A DNA stretch of 64,000 bases from Sceloporus undulatus (GCF_019175285.1 NC_056527.1:114765295-114829294); one strand, 5' to 3'. Shown: positions 10,916 through 58,300, numbered from the stretch's first letter. Notes: generated by a model not told the origin, from the letters alone. Program-made: numbers and translations.

Positions 10916-13900
10916 ATGGGGGAACATGAAGACCCCTCTGGGGGGCTGCAAGGCTTTGCTCTTGACAAGGAATTCCTGCGTTCCCCCAAGGGGGTCCTGA
11001 TGGAGGCCGAGCTGGTAAAAGACCCCTCCTTTATTCCCCTCTCCACCCTCCATCACTACCACAGCCCCCCCCCCCCCAACACCTTCCTGCCTCCCTCTCT
11101 CTCAATCTCTCTACTTCTCTTTCCTCTTTCCATCTCTGGCTTCCAATCCACCTCTCTCTTTCTTTTACACACATCCTTTCCTTTCTCTGCTACCTCACTT
11201 TCTCACCTTTGTTTCTCCTTGCATTGTACAGGTTGAGTCTCCTTTATCTGGAATTTGGAAACTCAGAAACAAAGTGAACCGTCATAGGTTTCATTCTCCA
11301 AGCCGCCCCACATTTGGACCATTTTGGGTTTCAGAGTATTTCAGATTTCCAAAACCTACTCCGAAATCTAAAACTGTCCACATGCAGGGTTGCTGGCACT
11401 TTTTTTTTGCTTTCTGACACTTCACTTTGTTTCATGAACCACATTATTTAAAATATTATGGATAAAAGTATCTTCTGGCTATGTCTATACTGTGTATTGT
11501 TGTCGTGTACCTTCAAGTCATTTCTGACATATGGCAACCCTAAGGCAAACCTATCATGGGGTTTTCTTGGCAAGTTTCTTTAGAGAAGGTTTGCCTTTGC
11601 CTCCTTCTGAGGCTGAGAGTGTGTGACTTGTGGGTCACCCAGTGGGTTTACATATGAAACATAAATGAATTTCATGTTAGGACTTGATTCCTATCGCCAC
11701 AATATCTCACTGTTGTTATTGCTGTGTGTGTCTTTGTTGTTTCTTACTTATGGCGACCCAAAGCTAAACCTACCTATCATAGGGTTTTCTTGGCAAGACT
11801 TGTTCAGAGGAGGTTTGCCCTTGCTTTCCCCTGAGGCTGAGATGCCCAAGGCCACCAAGTGGGATTCATGGCAGAGCTGGGAATTGAACCGTGGCTCCCA
11901 GAATTGTAGTCCAATGTTCGAACCAATTGGTAGGTAGGTCTAATTGACCTGAAACAACCTCATGACCCAGGATTGGGGGAAATGGGTGATTTGAGAGCTT
12001 AAATTGGGACAAATGGGTTGTGGAGGTGACTGATGGTTGAGGAAGAGTCTTACAGATCCTTAAGGGCTTAAAATGATGGGGCAGAAGAATGTAGATATGC
12101 TTACTATGTTGTTATTGCCATCATCACAGATCACTCAGTCTGCTGCCACACTGCAGAATTAATGCAGTTTGACACTGCTATAACTGTCATGACTCCATCC
12201 TATGGAATCCGGGGATTTATCACCTTTCAGGTTTTTTGTGTGAAGGTGTCTCTGCATGTTTGGGTTCTATCCTGAAATAGCAATTTAAACTGTTAGCAAA
12301 TCTTTTTTAGGCAGAAGAGACTTTTTTTAAAGGCCAAAATTGCTTTTTCCTCCAGCTGAACATTTTTGGGAGGATGCTAGGGCCTTCAAAGGTCAGTGGA
12401 GGGAAGGGATTAGAGCAGCAGGTAGAGGGGATAACATTCCTTCAAGCATTTCAGAGGTGAAAACTGGGATACAAGTGTTCAACATATGACTGGCGGAGTG
12501 TAGTCAAGACAGGAGAAGTTACTGATGAGGAAGAAAACACAAGGTGGGAGCTAGAAGAGGCTGCAGCAGTTTGCTTTTGCCAGAACCTACTGGGAAGGGC
12601 AAGATTCAGTCCATCCTTTCTTCTCCTTCCTGCTGAGTTAATTAAGTACAAACTACATTTACATTTTGAACTCATTTTGCAGCAATTGAAGGAAGCTGAG
12701 GACAAGGGGAGAAAATAGAAAGAGGAGAAAGAATCTGAGATATTTAAAAAGGAGCTGGAAAAACGGGAAGGCAGGATTAACTGGCATTGTCCCTGTCAAA
12801 CAGTGAGAGTTGTATGATATGGAGTATTCACAAACACTTGAAACAGATGAGTTATATTTTAATATTCATCATCCATCTTTTTGTACTGCTATGAAAAGGT
12901 GGTTAAAAGAGCTTATAGGAGTCAGCCTCATTTTCTGGATCCAAGAAGTGACTGGCCAGGACAGCTTTCCTCAAACTGGCATGTCTGTGAAGTGTTGGAC
13001 TGCAAATCCCATTATCCACAGCCAGGGCATGAAGGGGCTTGTAGGCAAGCACATCTAGAGGCATATCCATTTGGGGAAGGCTGACCCAGGCTGAGAAACA
13101 CCAAGAAAGTGCACCCAACTGCTGTGCAAATTGAGATCCGACAATTGTGCCATCTGGGAAGGAGGAATATGTGTGTCCTAATGGGCTGGGTACCTTTTTT
13201 GTATCAGTCTCTCTCTTCCACCCCACATCTCTTCTTCCTCTCAGTTAATTGCAAAGGTGCTGCAAGATCCCTTTGCATGCTGATTTTCCAGACTAACATG
13301 GCTAGGTTTTTGACTTCTCCCAGGAAAGATATGACAGTCTGAGTCTCCCTTATCTGGAATTCCAAAATGCAGCATATTCCAAAATCTAAAATTGTCCACA
13401 TGGGTGCTTGAGATAGTGACACCTTTGCTTTCTGATGGTCCAGAGTACACAAAAATTGTTTCATGCCCAAATTATTAAACAATATTATGTATTAATTTCC
13501 CTTCAGGCTGTGCGTATAGGAAACATAAATGAATTTCATGTTTAGACTTGGGTCCCATCTCCAAGATATCTATATGCAAATATTCCAAAATGCAAAAAAT
13601 TCCCAGATCCAAAACACTTCTGGTCCAAGCATTTTGGATAAGGGAGACTCTTACCCATGTTCAGTATATTTATTTCTCTCATCATCCTGCCTCAGGGGCT
13701 CTGCTTTTTGGTGTTCTTGCTGCTGACAGCATCCATCTCAGCCTACATGGGAGCTGCCCTGCTGGAAGTGTTGGTGACGCTGGCGTTCCTGGCACTGCGA
13801 GCAACACACTACTACGAGCGCCTGACCCGTATCAACTGGCCCTGCCTGGTGGGTAACTTTTTCTTTTCAGTTCCACACATCCCTTTGTCTTTGACAGTCA

Positions 13901-16900
13901 TTCCCCCCCCCCCCCCCGAAACAGTGGTTCCTTTCCTGACTGAAGAATGAGAGGATACAAAGTCCCATGGGCTATGTAATGGTCAAAAACTTTTAAAGCC
14001 CATGCGTTTTAGCCTTATCAGCACTTGGCCTTCTTCAGAGACTATTCAATCCTCTGAAATTTCTGAAATTGCAATCTGCACTCTATTTCTTTCAGTAATC
14101 CAATGTCCACTTGTACAGAGAGTGAGCACTGCAACTCCAGAAATTTCTAAGGATTGACTAGCCCCTGAAGAAGGCTAATTGGGGATAAGGCTGAAATGCA
14201 TGTATATATTTAAAAAAAATATACATTTTTGACCATCACGTTGAAATTGCATGTGGGACTTTTTCTCCTTTCATTCTTCCACTGTGCTTTCCAGTTTTTT
14301 TGTTTCATGCGGACCTTGACTGAACCACGGAAGTGCACTGAAATGCATTGTTATACAGTTGGCCCTCTGTATCCATGGATTTTTTTTATCCACAGCTTCA
14401 ACCATCCACACACAGCCTGAAAATATTCAAAAATAATATAAATACCAAAAGCAAACCTTGTTTTTGCCACTTTCTATAAGGAGCACTATTTTATCATGCC
14501 ATTGTATTTGATGGGGTTTGAGCATCCACTGATTTTGGTATCCATTTTGAGGTGGTGGTTTTGGAACCAAACCCCAGCAGACACCAAGGGCGCTCTGTAC
14601 TAAATTTGCTTTTCACCTTGGTATGTGTTTGGCTGGCTGTATGCACTTCCATTTTTGTTCAACTCGGGAGCTGCATTTTGTCAAGTTTGCTACAGCCTCC
14701 TAAAAGTTGGAATTCCAAATGTTGCAGCATTCTGGCAATCCAGCCCCTTTCTGGTTACTGTTCCTTCCCCCACAATTTAAGCCACTGGTGTCCCTTGATG
14801 TCTCCCATCACAGGACTTCCTTCGCTGTGTCAGTGCTGCCATTGTCTTCACCGTTGTGGCCTTCGCAGTCCTTGCTGCCAGTCACGAGGGATCTGCGGTG
14901 TCAGCCTTTGTAAGTGGCCACCCTACTATCCCAACTCCTTCCCTTCTATCCCACTCAGAGCTCCTTCGCATCCCAAATGTCCACCAGAATCCAGATGGCG
15001 TGGTGGTGAGTAAATGCTATACTGGCTAGGATCAGACTTAGGAACAAGAGAGATTTGCCCAAATGTGGGACATCCCTCCAAAACATAGATGGGAGTGAGT
15101 TGTAGAGAGATCTTGTAGCACCCTTGAGACTAACAGAAAGACTAACTGAAAGAACATAGATGGGAGTGGTTGTTAGTTCATTTATGTTCTACCTTTCAGG
15201 CCTACAAATGTTAAAATAAATACAATTAAAACTATTTAGAAAAAGAGAAGTAAGAATATATGCAATAATGGTCAAGACTGAGGTTCAATTTCGTTACTTT
15301 AGGAATCCTAGCTACATTGCAGAAATGCAATTAAACCCTGTTGGTGAATTGTGAAGATGTGCATCTAGACACCTGCAAGAATGCTGCAAAGCATGCTGGG
15401 CATTTCTGATGTGCATTGTGTACTTCTGATGTGCATTGGGCACTTCTGATGTGCATCATGTACCTCTGATGCACATTGGTCACTTCTGACGTGCATCATG
15501 TACTTCTGAGGTGCATTAGGCTCTTCTGAATGTGCATTGTGTACCTGTGATTCACACTGGACACATCCGATGTGCATCATGAGCACTTCTGATATGAATC
15601 ATGTACTTCTGAGGAACACTGAGCACTTTCAAAGTGCATCATGTACTTCTGGGATGCATTGGGCTCTTCTGATATGAATTATTTACTTACAGTTCACACT
15701 AAGCACTTCTGATGTACATCATGTGCCTCTGATGCACACTGAGAACTTTGGATGTGCATTATGTACTTCTATGCACACTGGGCACTTCTGATGTGAATTG
15801 GGTACTTCTGATGTACACTGGGCATGTCTGATGTGCATCAGGTGCTCCTGTTGTGACCTGGCACTTCCTAGGCATTATTTGGGTGCATATTGTGCTCTGG
15901 ACCATGATCCACCAGCCACCAAGAAGGCCCTCTCCTGAGTCCCTATCAAGTGAACTCGAGAAGGGAGTTTATCATATGGGGATAATTGGAAGTGTAAAGG
16001 GGGTTTATCCCATGAAAATTGTGCATTCACGATTAAGATTTTCACACAACATCATGATTAAAGTACTATTTTCCCAGGAATATCCTGTGAAAATCATTCA
16101 ATTGCATGGATTCGCGATAAAGGTTTTCACATGACGTTGCGATCAAAAGCAATTAAAGCACCACCAACCCAGGAATAACCAGGCAATAAACAGCAACAAA
16201 TCATTCTGTGAATGAGTTGTTGCTGTTTGTTGCCTGCTTATTCCTTTGTTATCCCTGGGATAATGACCGCTCTGTGTGCAAGTGTTAATCGTGCTTTAAT
16301 AGTAATTGCATGATTTTCATGGGTTAAACCCTATTTAGATTTCCATTCTCTCCCCCCCCCCCCCCTTGTGATAAACCTCTAAGAGAAGGGCCTCCCTTGA
16401 AGACTTCAGAGCTTGGGCAGGCTCATGTAGGGCGATACAGTTCTTTAGATGGCCTGGGCCAGAGACATATAGGACTTGATACAGCATAACCAGCCCTTTG
16501 CTGGTTGCTTGAGGAACATAGTAAGCTATCTCATACTCAATATTCCTTAGACGATCCATCCAACCTGGTATTGCCAACCCTGAGTGACGGTTGGGGCTCT
16601 CTAAGGCTTCAGGTAAGATCTCTTCCTAGCCTTACCTGGAGATCTGTCTTCTCTCAGTGGCCTCCCATCCACATACTTATCAGGCACAAGGGAGACCAAA
16701 AACGTATGCTTGCAGTCCCCACATGTCTTATTCATGGCCCTCTGTCTCCTGACAGGTCTTCAGCCTTATCCTTATTGCTGTTTTCTGCTTTGATGCCTAC
16801 AAAACCTACAGGGCAGAAATGGGATCGGATCAAGGTGAGCAGAGCCTGGGTGTAGCTGGGGTGGGGCACAGCGTGTCATGGTGAGAGATGAGGCAAAAAT

Positions 16901-17252
16901 GTCAAATGGATCTTCNNNNNNNNNNATAGTGGGTATCCCCCTGTTCTTTTTTCTCCTCCTCCTCCTCCTCCTTCTCTTCTTCTTCCCCTTCTCTTTCTAC
17001 TCCTCCTCCTCTTCTTCCTTCTCCCCCCCTCTTCTCCTCTTGTCATCTTCATCCTCCTCTGTCTCCTCTTTCTCTCCTCGTCTTCTCCCTCTCCTCCTCC
17101 TCCTCTACTATTACTACTACTTCACCCTCCTTCTCTTCCTCTTCTTCTTCTTCCTCTCCTCTTAGGATTACTTATGAACATCTGAGGTTGGTTTGAACTA
17201 GCAAATAACTTATTGTAACTTTTTTTCTCCTGTAGACCCAGATCTTGGCTGA
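10916..17252 (+). CDS. CMTM5: CKLF-like MARVEL transmembrane domain protein 5, five coding exons
   Basis: This is a MARVEL-domain membrane protein with four hydrophobic helices. CMTM5 is known from brain and myelin membranes and links to chemokine-like factors. Coding exons are 10916-11014, 13696-13848, 14814-14909, 16756-16834 and probably 17236-17252; the first three are whole codons (33, 51, 32) and all have GT-AG borders. Exon 1 reads LQGFALDKEFLRSPKGVLMEAEL, close to human LQGFAVDKAFLTSHKGILLETEL. Exon 2 ends YYERLTRINWPCL (human YYQRFDRINWPCL), exon 3 begins DFLRCVSAAIVF, and exon 4 holds the last helix and FDAYKTYRAEM. The end is uncertain. The donor CAAG|GTGAGC at 16835 spliced to a strong acceptor at 17235 gives a C terminus ending DQDPDLG. 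Without that splice the frame runs on to a stop at 16882-16884. The gene sits between IL25 and the cardiac myosin, as in mammals. Confidence 0.87.
11232..11720. mobile_element. Tigger-type MITE interrupted by a SINE
   Basis: Begins TTGAGTCTCCTTTATCTGGAA and resumes after the insertion with GAAACATAAATGAATTTCATG, as in the intact copy at 13335-13660. Lies in CMTM5 intron 1. Confidence 0.6.
11495..11650 (-). mobile_element. tRNA-derived SINE tail nested in the Tigger-type MITE
   Basis: GTGTACCTTCAAGTCATTTCTGAC...CCCAGTGGGTTT is the reverse complement of the SINE body. It interrupts the flanking element. Confidence 0.6.
11722..11935 (-). mobile_element. tRNA-derived SINE
   Basis: Reverse-oriented SINE body, CTTATGGCGACCCAAAGC...AATTGAACCGTGGCTCCC. 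Confidence 0.55.
12139..12220. mobile_element. Left part of a CACTGTAGAAATAATGCA-type MITE
   Basis: GCCACACTGCAGAATTAATGCAG with CTATAACTGTCATGACTCCATCCTATGGAATCC; the right half is missing. Confidence 0.55.
12545..12790. repeat. Dispersed repeat of unknown family, copy 2
   Basis: Partner of 1955-2175, same orientation, in CMTM5 intron 1. Confidence 0.55.
13335..13660. mobile_element. Tigger-type MITE, near complete
   Basis: Inverted ends GAGTCTCCCTTATCTGG and GGATAAGGGAGACTC. The interior (GTTTCATGC, AAACATAAATGAATTTCATG) resembles a Tigger-class MITE widespread in amniotes. It ends 36 bp before CMTM5 exon 2, so it may supply part of the branch-site region. Confidence 0.65.
14354..14600 (+). 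mobile_element. Tigger-like MITE in CMTM5 intron 2
   Basis: Runs from CAGTTGGCCCTCTGTATCC to CAGACACCAAGGGCGCTCTG. Confidence 0.7.
15370..15862. repeat. Minisatellite, about 20-bp units
   Basis: About 24 imperfect units of the type CACTTCTGATGTGCATCATG/TACTTCTGATGTGCATTGGG run in tandem in CMTM5 intron 3. Two unit types tend to alternate. Confidence 0.85.
15955..16390. mobile_element. Foldback element in CMTM5 intron 3
   Basis: Outer ends GGGAGTTTATCATATGGGG and CCCCTTGTGATAAACCTC are inverted. The inner arms GGAATAACCAGGCAATAAAC and GTTTGTTGCCTGCTTATTCC form a second, stronger stem near 16170-16262. Confidence 0.6.
16916..16925. other. Assembly gap of 10 N
   Basis: Ten N directly before the pyrimidine tract, most likely a placeholder of unknown true length. 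Confidence 0.95.
16946..17164. repeat. Long pyrimidine (CTCCT/CTT) tract
   Basis: About 220 nt of almost pure C and T on the + strand, broken only by a short TATTACTACTAC piece. It lies in the predicted last intron of CMTM5, just after the gap. Confidence 0.9.
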
Positions 17253-18011
17253 GAGCACAGGCGCACGGCTCTTCTTGGTGAACGCTACACACACGAAGAT
17301 GTTGCCGCTGCTCCCCAGCACAAAGTTTCCCCCATTCCACAGCCTCTGTTGACCTACGTAAGACCTGATGATGATGATGATGACGCTCCAACATCTTGTA
17401 TCCAACTCCTTCAATAATCCCTCTCCTGGCCCAGTGGTTTATGTTTCCCCATCTTATATTTCTGTGAGCAAAGGGCAACATTGAACAAGGATTTTCCCAC
17501 AAAATGTTTTCGCACTCATCCATCAAAGTGGAACATATGGAGGACAATGACCCTGGTCTGGGCTGTTGATGGGTTTTGTATTTAACTTCCAGGGAAGCAA
17601 AACTAAAGTTGCTTTTAATATTGTACAGTGTTTTGTGCAACCATGTGCAAGTGTGGGATGTGCAAGTATACTCTGAAGGCCATGTGATGTCTGATTGTGT
17701 GAGAAGGTCTCCATGTGCATCTGCCTGTCTGGTTGTGAGTCACACAATGGGGGTGAAGCTGTGGGTACATGCATGAACAATCAGGACCGGTTTGTGAGCA
17801 CAGGGTTGGATGTGATGGAGCATGAACATGCAGCATGCAGTATGTCTGTGTAAGGCATCTCAGTTTGTTCTGAGGGTTACAAGTAGTTTTCTGTCTGTGG
17901 GTTCTGTAGGTGGACAAAGCAGTACATATGTGTGATTATATACTTATTGAACATTCACTGTGCACTTGAATGCAGGTGAGCCCAGGGAGTGAAAAAATGG
18001 GTACCTGTATA
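17253..18011. other. CMTM5 3' UTR and spacer
   Basis: Probably begins with the CMTM5 3' UTR. No AATAAA is seen in the first 700 nt, so the end of the transcript is not fixed. Otherwise unique, TG-rich sequence. Confidence 0.4.
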
Positions 18012-18240
18012 TGAGAGCTAGCCTGATGTAGTGGTTTGAGTGTTGGACTATGACTCCGGAGAACAGGGTTTGATTCCCAGTTTGGTCATGAAACCTACTG
18101 TGTGATTTTGGGCAAAATCACAGCCTCAGAGGAAGGCAACGGCAAACCTCCTTTGAAAAATCTTGCCAAGCAAACCCCATAATAGGTTGGCTTTAGGATC
18201 ACCATAAATCGGAAATGACTTGAAGGCACACAACAACAAT
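18012..18240 (+). mobile_element. tRNA-derived SINE, full length
   Basis: Head GTAGTGGTTTGAGTGTTGGA (A-box region) and GGGTTTGATTCCC (B-box), then the body GGCAAACCTCC...GAAATGACTTGAAGGCACAC and a CAACAA tail. Confidence 0.75.
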
Positions 18241-18427
18241 ATGAGGTGCATGTATGCAATTGTGTAGTGGAGCCAGGGCTTGCAGAGACAGATGAATGGG
18301 GATGATGGTGGCACCTGTCATCTCCCCTTTGCCTTCCCTCTAAGCTTAGTTCCACTTGTTATTGTAGCTGGGCATGTGGATGGATTAAATGCAGGAACAT
18401 TGCATTGCTCTGCCCTATCCCAGTGGT

Positions 18428-18640
18428 GAGAACCAGTGTGGCATAGTGTTTGATGCTTTGAACTACAACTTTGGAAACAAGTGCTTGAATCTCTGTTCAG
18501 CCTGGATGATCTTGAGGAAGTCACACCCTCTCAGCCTCAGAGGAAGGCAAACGCAAATCCCACTCTGAACAAATCTTGCCAAGAAAACCCTGTGATAGGT
18601 TCATTCTAAGTTAGAAACTGAAGGCACACAACAACAATTC
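18428..18640 (+). mobile_element. tRNA-derived SINE, diverged
   Basis: Same layout as the preceding copy, with more substitutions and an ACAACAACAA tail. Confidence 0.65.
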
Positions 18641-19618
18641 CAATGGTAATTTGAAGTCTTGCTGGGTGGCTAGAAGACAAACTAGAAGAGGCACTTTGTG
18701 GGTCAGTTATGAACTCATTCCCTTACTGGAACAGAAGATGGCCATAGTGGACAAAACTGCACAGAGTTAGAAATGGAGGGCACCTGCGTGTCCATTCCTA
18801 AGTGTCAAATGACCCAACTGCAATGAGGCTTTGGTGTCTTCCAAAATAAATACATAAGGCTGTAATTTACCATATTGGCCACGATGTGGTGCTATAACAC
18901 GGAAAATAAACTGTGTTGGAGTAGATGCTAACCACAGGAGTAGATGCTCAATATGACCGCCAGAGGGCATATGTGATATCTGCATAAGCCAAGGACTACT
19001 GAAAAAGGGGGGCATTCACACTTATTTTTTTGTACTGAGGACATGTAGATCTCCGCAGCGATGCAATGTTAAATCGATGTTCCCACTACATTTACAGCAA
19101 CTGAATCTCTCCAAGACATTTTAACCCTGTCTAGCATTCACCATGGTGCCAACTGGCATCAGCATGGCAGCACCTCATGGCTGGGAACAATCCTACTGAT
19201 CCAGATCGATTTGGTAGTGCATTCGCACTACCAAAAATCCAGATCACTCTGGCCCTAAAAAAAAAAGACACAGTTATGTACCCAATGCAAAAAAGCACCG
19301 GGTTAAGTGAGATTTTTCACCGGCACGCCAGCAAACCATGCCTGGTGCATTCGGGGATAGTGTGAAGGTTGCAGAAATAACCTGTTTTGCACCAGGTTAT
19401 TTCTGTGAACAGGCCCTTTGTGTGTGTTTTCGTCTCTCTGTGTCTGCCTTCAAGTTTTCTGTCAATTTATGAAAGCATCTTCCATTTCTGAATTAGTTGG
19501 TAGAAAAACCCCAGAAGCCTCATATATTCTGTTGAACAAAGAACAAGAGACGGCCGGATAGTTTTGGCTTAAGACTTGGGTTGCTGTTATTTCATTTGGC
19601 AGGACTCCTATGCTTTAA
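18641..19618. other. CMTM5-myosin spacer, nothing recognised
   Basis: No gene seen. A short palindrome GCAGAAATAACC...GGTTATTTCTGTG at 19372-19412 looks like the end of a MITE. Confidence 0.4.
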
Positions 19619-19855
19619 GTGAGCCAACATATTGTAGTGGTTTGAATGCTGGACTACAATGCTGGATACCAGGATTCAGTTCCCAACTCAGCCATGAAAC
19701 CCAGTGGTTAGCCTTGGGCAAGTCACACTCTCACAGCCTCAGGGGAAGGCAATGGCAAACCTCCTCTGAACAAATCTTGTCCAGAAAGCCCCATGATAGG
19801 TTCACCTTGCGGTACCTATAAGTCAGAAATGACTTGAAGATACACAACAACAACT
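19619..19855 (+). mobile_element. tRNA-derived SINE
   Basis: Head GTGGTTTGAATGCTGGACTAC, body TGGCAAACCTCCTCTGAAC, tail ACACAACAACAA. It ends about 190 bp from the myosin poly(A) site. Confidence 0.7.
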
Positions 19856-20062
19856 TATGCTTTTAACACTTCAAGGCCAGGCAGCCATTCAGCAGGTGAT
19901 GGGGAAGATCTGTACCTGCTGAATACCTGTCTGTTGTGAGGCTGTAAAAGGCAGAGGGTGACACAATTCAGCCACATTTCAGTTCAAAAAGTGACAACTG
20001 GTTCTATTCAGCTGGTGAAGTAAATGATAAGGATGGCAGCGCATTTCAGTTTGCTGTTTAAC

Positions 20063-20068
20063 TTTATT
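20063..20068 (-). terminator. Poly(A) signal of the cardiac myosin gene
   Basis: AATAAA on the - strand lies about 105 nt after the stop codon. It gives a 3' UTR of about 125 nt, typical for cardiac myosins, with cleavage expected near 20045. Confidence 0.75.
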
Positions 20069-20171
20069 CATGGCAATATATTAAACTTTACTTGTGATGC
20101 TACATAGCCATGCTACATGAGAAAAACAGCCCAGAGGGTCAATGTTGCCTGCTTTGGATTTCCAGCCCTGC

Positions 20172-56045
<35,874 letters not shown>

Positions 56046-56237
56046 CCTGGACAAAAGAAAAAAAGCAGATGACCATGTGAAAGAAACATGCTGTGCACGC
56101 TGCAACTCCTTTGCTCAGGTGGAGTGGCATTACGAGAGCTTAAGAAAGTTACTTTGGAGGGCCAGAATTACCAGGACCCCCAACCAGGGCTTGGAAAAGC
56201 TAAGGTTTGGACTCTCTCTCTCTCTGTGTTTGTGTGT

Positions 56238-56345
56238 GATGTGTGCCTTCAAGTAACTTCCAATGTATGGTGACCCTAAGGCAAACCTATTATAGGGCTT
56301 TCTTGGCAAGATTTGTTCAGAGTAGGTTTGCCATTGCTTTCACAC
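56238..56345 (-). mobile_element. tRNA-derived SINE tail
   Basis: GTGTGCCTTCAAGTAACTTCC to GTTTGCCATTGCTTTCAC, reverse of the SINE body. Confidence 0.55.
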
Positions 56346-56437
56346 TATCCATAATGTGACAGCCAATTTTTCCAAGCACTGCAACATTATTCTTGGTGAA
56401 TTATTTCATGCACCACCCATGATATTTCATTCAGCAG

Positions 56438-56438
56438 C

Positions 56439-56477
<39 letters not shown>

Positions 56478-56580
56478 TTATATCCCTCCTCTCCCTGCGC
56501 ATCGAGGTGGGTAACAAAGAGAAACAAAAATCTCAGTAAAATACATTACACATTTAAAATTCAGCACAATCCCTTACCCC
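56438..56580. mobile_element. (AAT)n with inverted LINE 3' end
   Basis: AAT run at 56441-56476, then TTTATATCCCTCCTCTCCC and ATACATTACACATTTAAAATTC. Confidence 0.5.
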
Positions 56581-56815
56581 CACCTCCCCCCCTTTCCTAA
56601 AAGACATATCAAAATAAAACAACACACTATAAAATACTGATTAATTAAAAATCAAGTACTTGAGGAGAGCCGTCTTTCATGAGATTGATAGGAGCTATCA
56701 GTAATGAACTGAATCCCAGTATCCCATGGCTAATCTCACCCCCACCCCAATGCATTCAGATGTAGAGGAAGAATTTGGGATGGGTGATGGAGAGGTTGAA
56801 GGAAGGTCATCCTAC

Positions 56816-56857
56816 CTGTTCGGGTCTTGGAGGAAATAGTAGAGGAAGAACTAAAGC
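56816..56857 (-). other. MYH6: Myosin 5' non-coding exon 2
   Basis: This 42-nt exon has a good acceptor (TTTTCTCAG|GC) and donor (AACAG|GTAGGA). It has no ATG and lies between the promoter and the first coding exon. The following coding exon has only one UTR base before its ATG, so an upstream leader exon of this kind is required. Confidence 0.72.
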
Positions 56858-56886
56858 CTGAGAAAAGAGAAGAAATGATGACAGTG

Positions 56887-56896
56887 NNNNNNNNNN

Positions 56897-56951
<55 letters not shown>

Positions 56952-56960
56952 ATTGTATTT
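56887..56960. repeat. Assembly gap of 10 N and (CTAT)n microsatellite
   Basis: Ten N (56887-56896) followed by about 13 CTAT units. The gap lies in a 5' intron, 30 bp from the second non-coding exon. Confidence 0.9.
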
Positions 56961-57040
56961 AAAATAGCTTTGTTTTCAATTGCTTTAACATGGCTATTAT
57001 TTTATTTTAACATTGACTTTTGAATGTTTTTATTTATAAT

Positions 57041-57297
57041 GTTCAGTTGGCTCTCCATATCCATAATATAATATTAAATAAATAAATATAAATTCTACAT
57101 CCATGGTTTCAACCATCTATGGCTTTAAAATAATTCAAAAATTCTGAAAAGCAAACCTTTTCCCCCCTCCTCATTTTATTTCAGGGACACCATTTTGCCA
57201 CAGCATGCTTATAATGGGACTTGAGCATCCGCACATTTTGGTATCCACAGTGGGTCCTGGAACCAAACCCCAGCGGATCTCATGAGCCCACTGTAAT
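57041..57297 (+). mobile_element. Tigger-like MITE
   Basis: CAGTTGGCTCTCCATATCC to CAAACCCCAGCGGATCTCATG, with an ATAATATTAAATAAAT insert near the left end. Confidence 0.65.
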
Positions 57298-57299
57298 CT

Positions 57300-58070
57300 T
57301 TTAAATTTGTAAACCATTTGAGCCCAAGTCTTGGGGGAAAGGCAGGCTGTAAATAAATCATAGATGATGATGATGATGATGACTTTGTTGCTGTTATTTT
57401 AGTCCTGTCTTTCCTTCAAGGAGCTCAAGATGGCATGCAGTGTTCTTCCCCTCTTCCATTTTTAGCCTCCTGACAACCCTGTGAGGTTGGCCACTCAAAG
57501 TCACCCAGTGAGTTTCATGGCTCAGTAGGTATATGAACTTTGGTGTTTCCACCCCTAGTCCTGGAATTTCTTGGATCTCAGGAATCAATTGACTTTTCCT
57601 AGCCAGGGTGGGATCACCAGCTGGAAGAATCTGTCAGAAATGTGGAGTTAAGGACAGACAGCTGCTTTGTAGACATGAAGATGAAATGACATGATGGTTT
57701 AACAGCCCTAAGTTAGTTTGTGCAGGGTGAGAGACCCAGAAAACTTCCCTATACTGTATCTTACTTCTTCATGCAAACAGTTTGTTGTCCTATCCCCAAA
57801 CTATTTTCTGCTCTCCAGATCTCCACTCGCCTCCATTCATCAGTCTCTTGTCTCTTTCCTAAACAACTCTTCACTTCTTTATTCTCCATCCTGTACTCTA
57901 TTTTTAGTCCCATTCACTAGACCTCCTTAATCCCTTCCCCGCCAGCCACCAAATGTTTATACGGAATCTTTGTTCTTTTAGACATCAATCTCTGCTTCGT
58001 CTCTTGTCCCTCCGCCATCTTCTGTTACTTTCTACAAAAACCGTCTGCTGAATTCTCTCTGTGGCTCCCC
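57300..58070. other. Myosin 5' intron, nothing clear
   Basis: A GATGAT run at 57363-57382 and a LINE-like end near 57320-57360; otherwise unique pyrimidine-rich sequence with no exon evidence. Confidence 0.4.
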
Positions 58071-58075
58071 ATTAC

Positions 58076-58300
58076 AGTCAGCCCTCCATAGACACAGATT
58101 TTTTTTATCCACCGAGTCAAGCATCCACGGCTTGTATGTATTTTAAAAATACATAAATTCCAAAAAGCAAATCTTGATTTTGCCACTTTACATAAAGGAC
58201 ACCATTTTACTATGCCATTGTATACAATGGCAGTAGAGCATCCAGAGATTTTGGTATCCATGGGGTCCTAGAACCAAACACCAGCGTATACCATTGTACT
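58076..58300 (+). mobile_element. Tigger-like MITE
   Basis: CAGTCAGCCCTCCATAGACAC start; TTTTACTATGCCATTGTATAC interior; CAAACACCAGCGTATACC end. Confidence 0.65.

Noticed and set aside
10518-11000. 160-codon + strand frame over the CMTM5 start
   Set aside because: It is out of frame with the CMTM5 start, its proline-serine-rich content follows from the CT-rich 5' UTR, and the CMTM5 reading is supported by homology and splicing.
15370-15862. CRISPR-like array of short repeats
   Set aside because: No unique spacers of constant length; units are degenerate and contiguous, and the genome is vertebrate.
18012-18100. tRNA gene
   Set aside because: A- and B-box resemblance exists, but the sequence continues into the shared SINE body and recurs many times.
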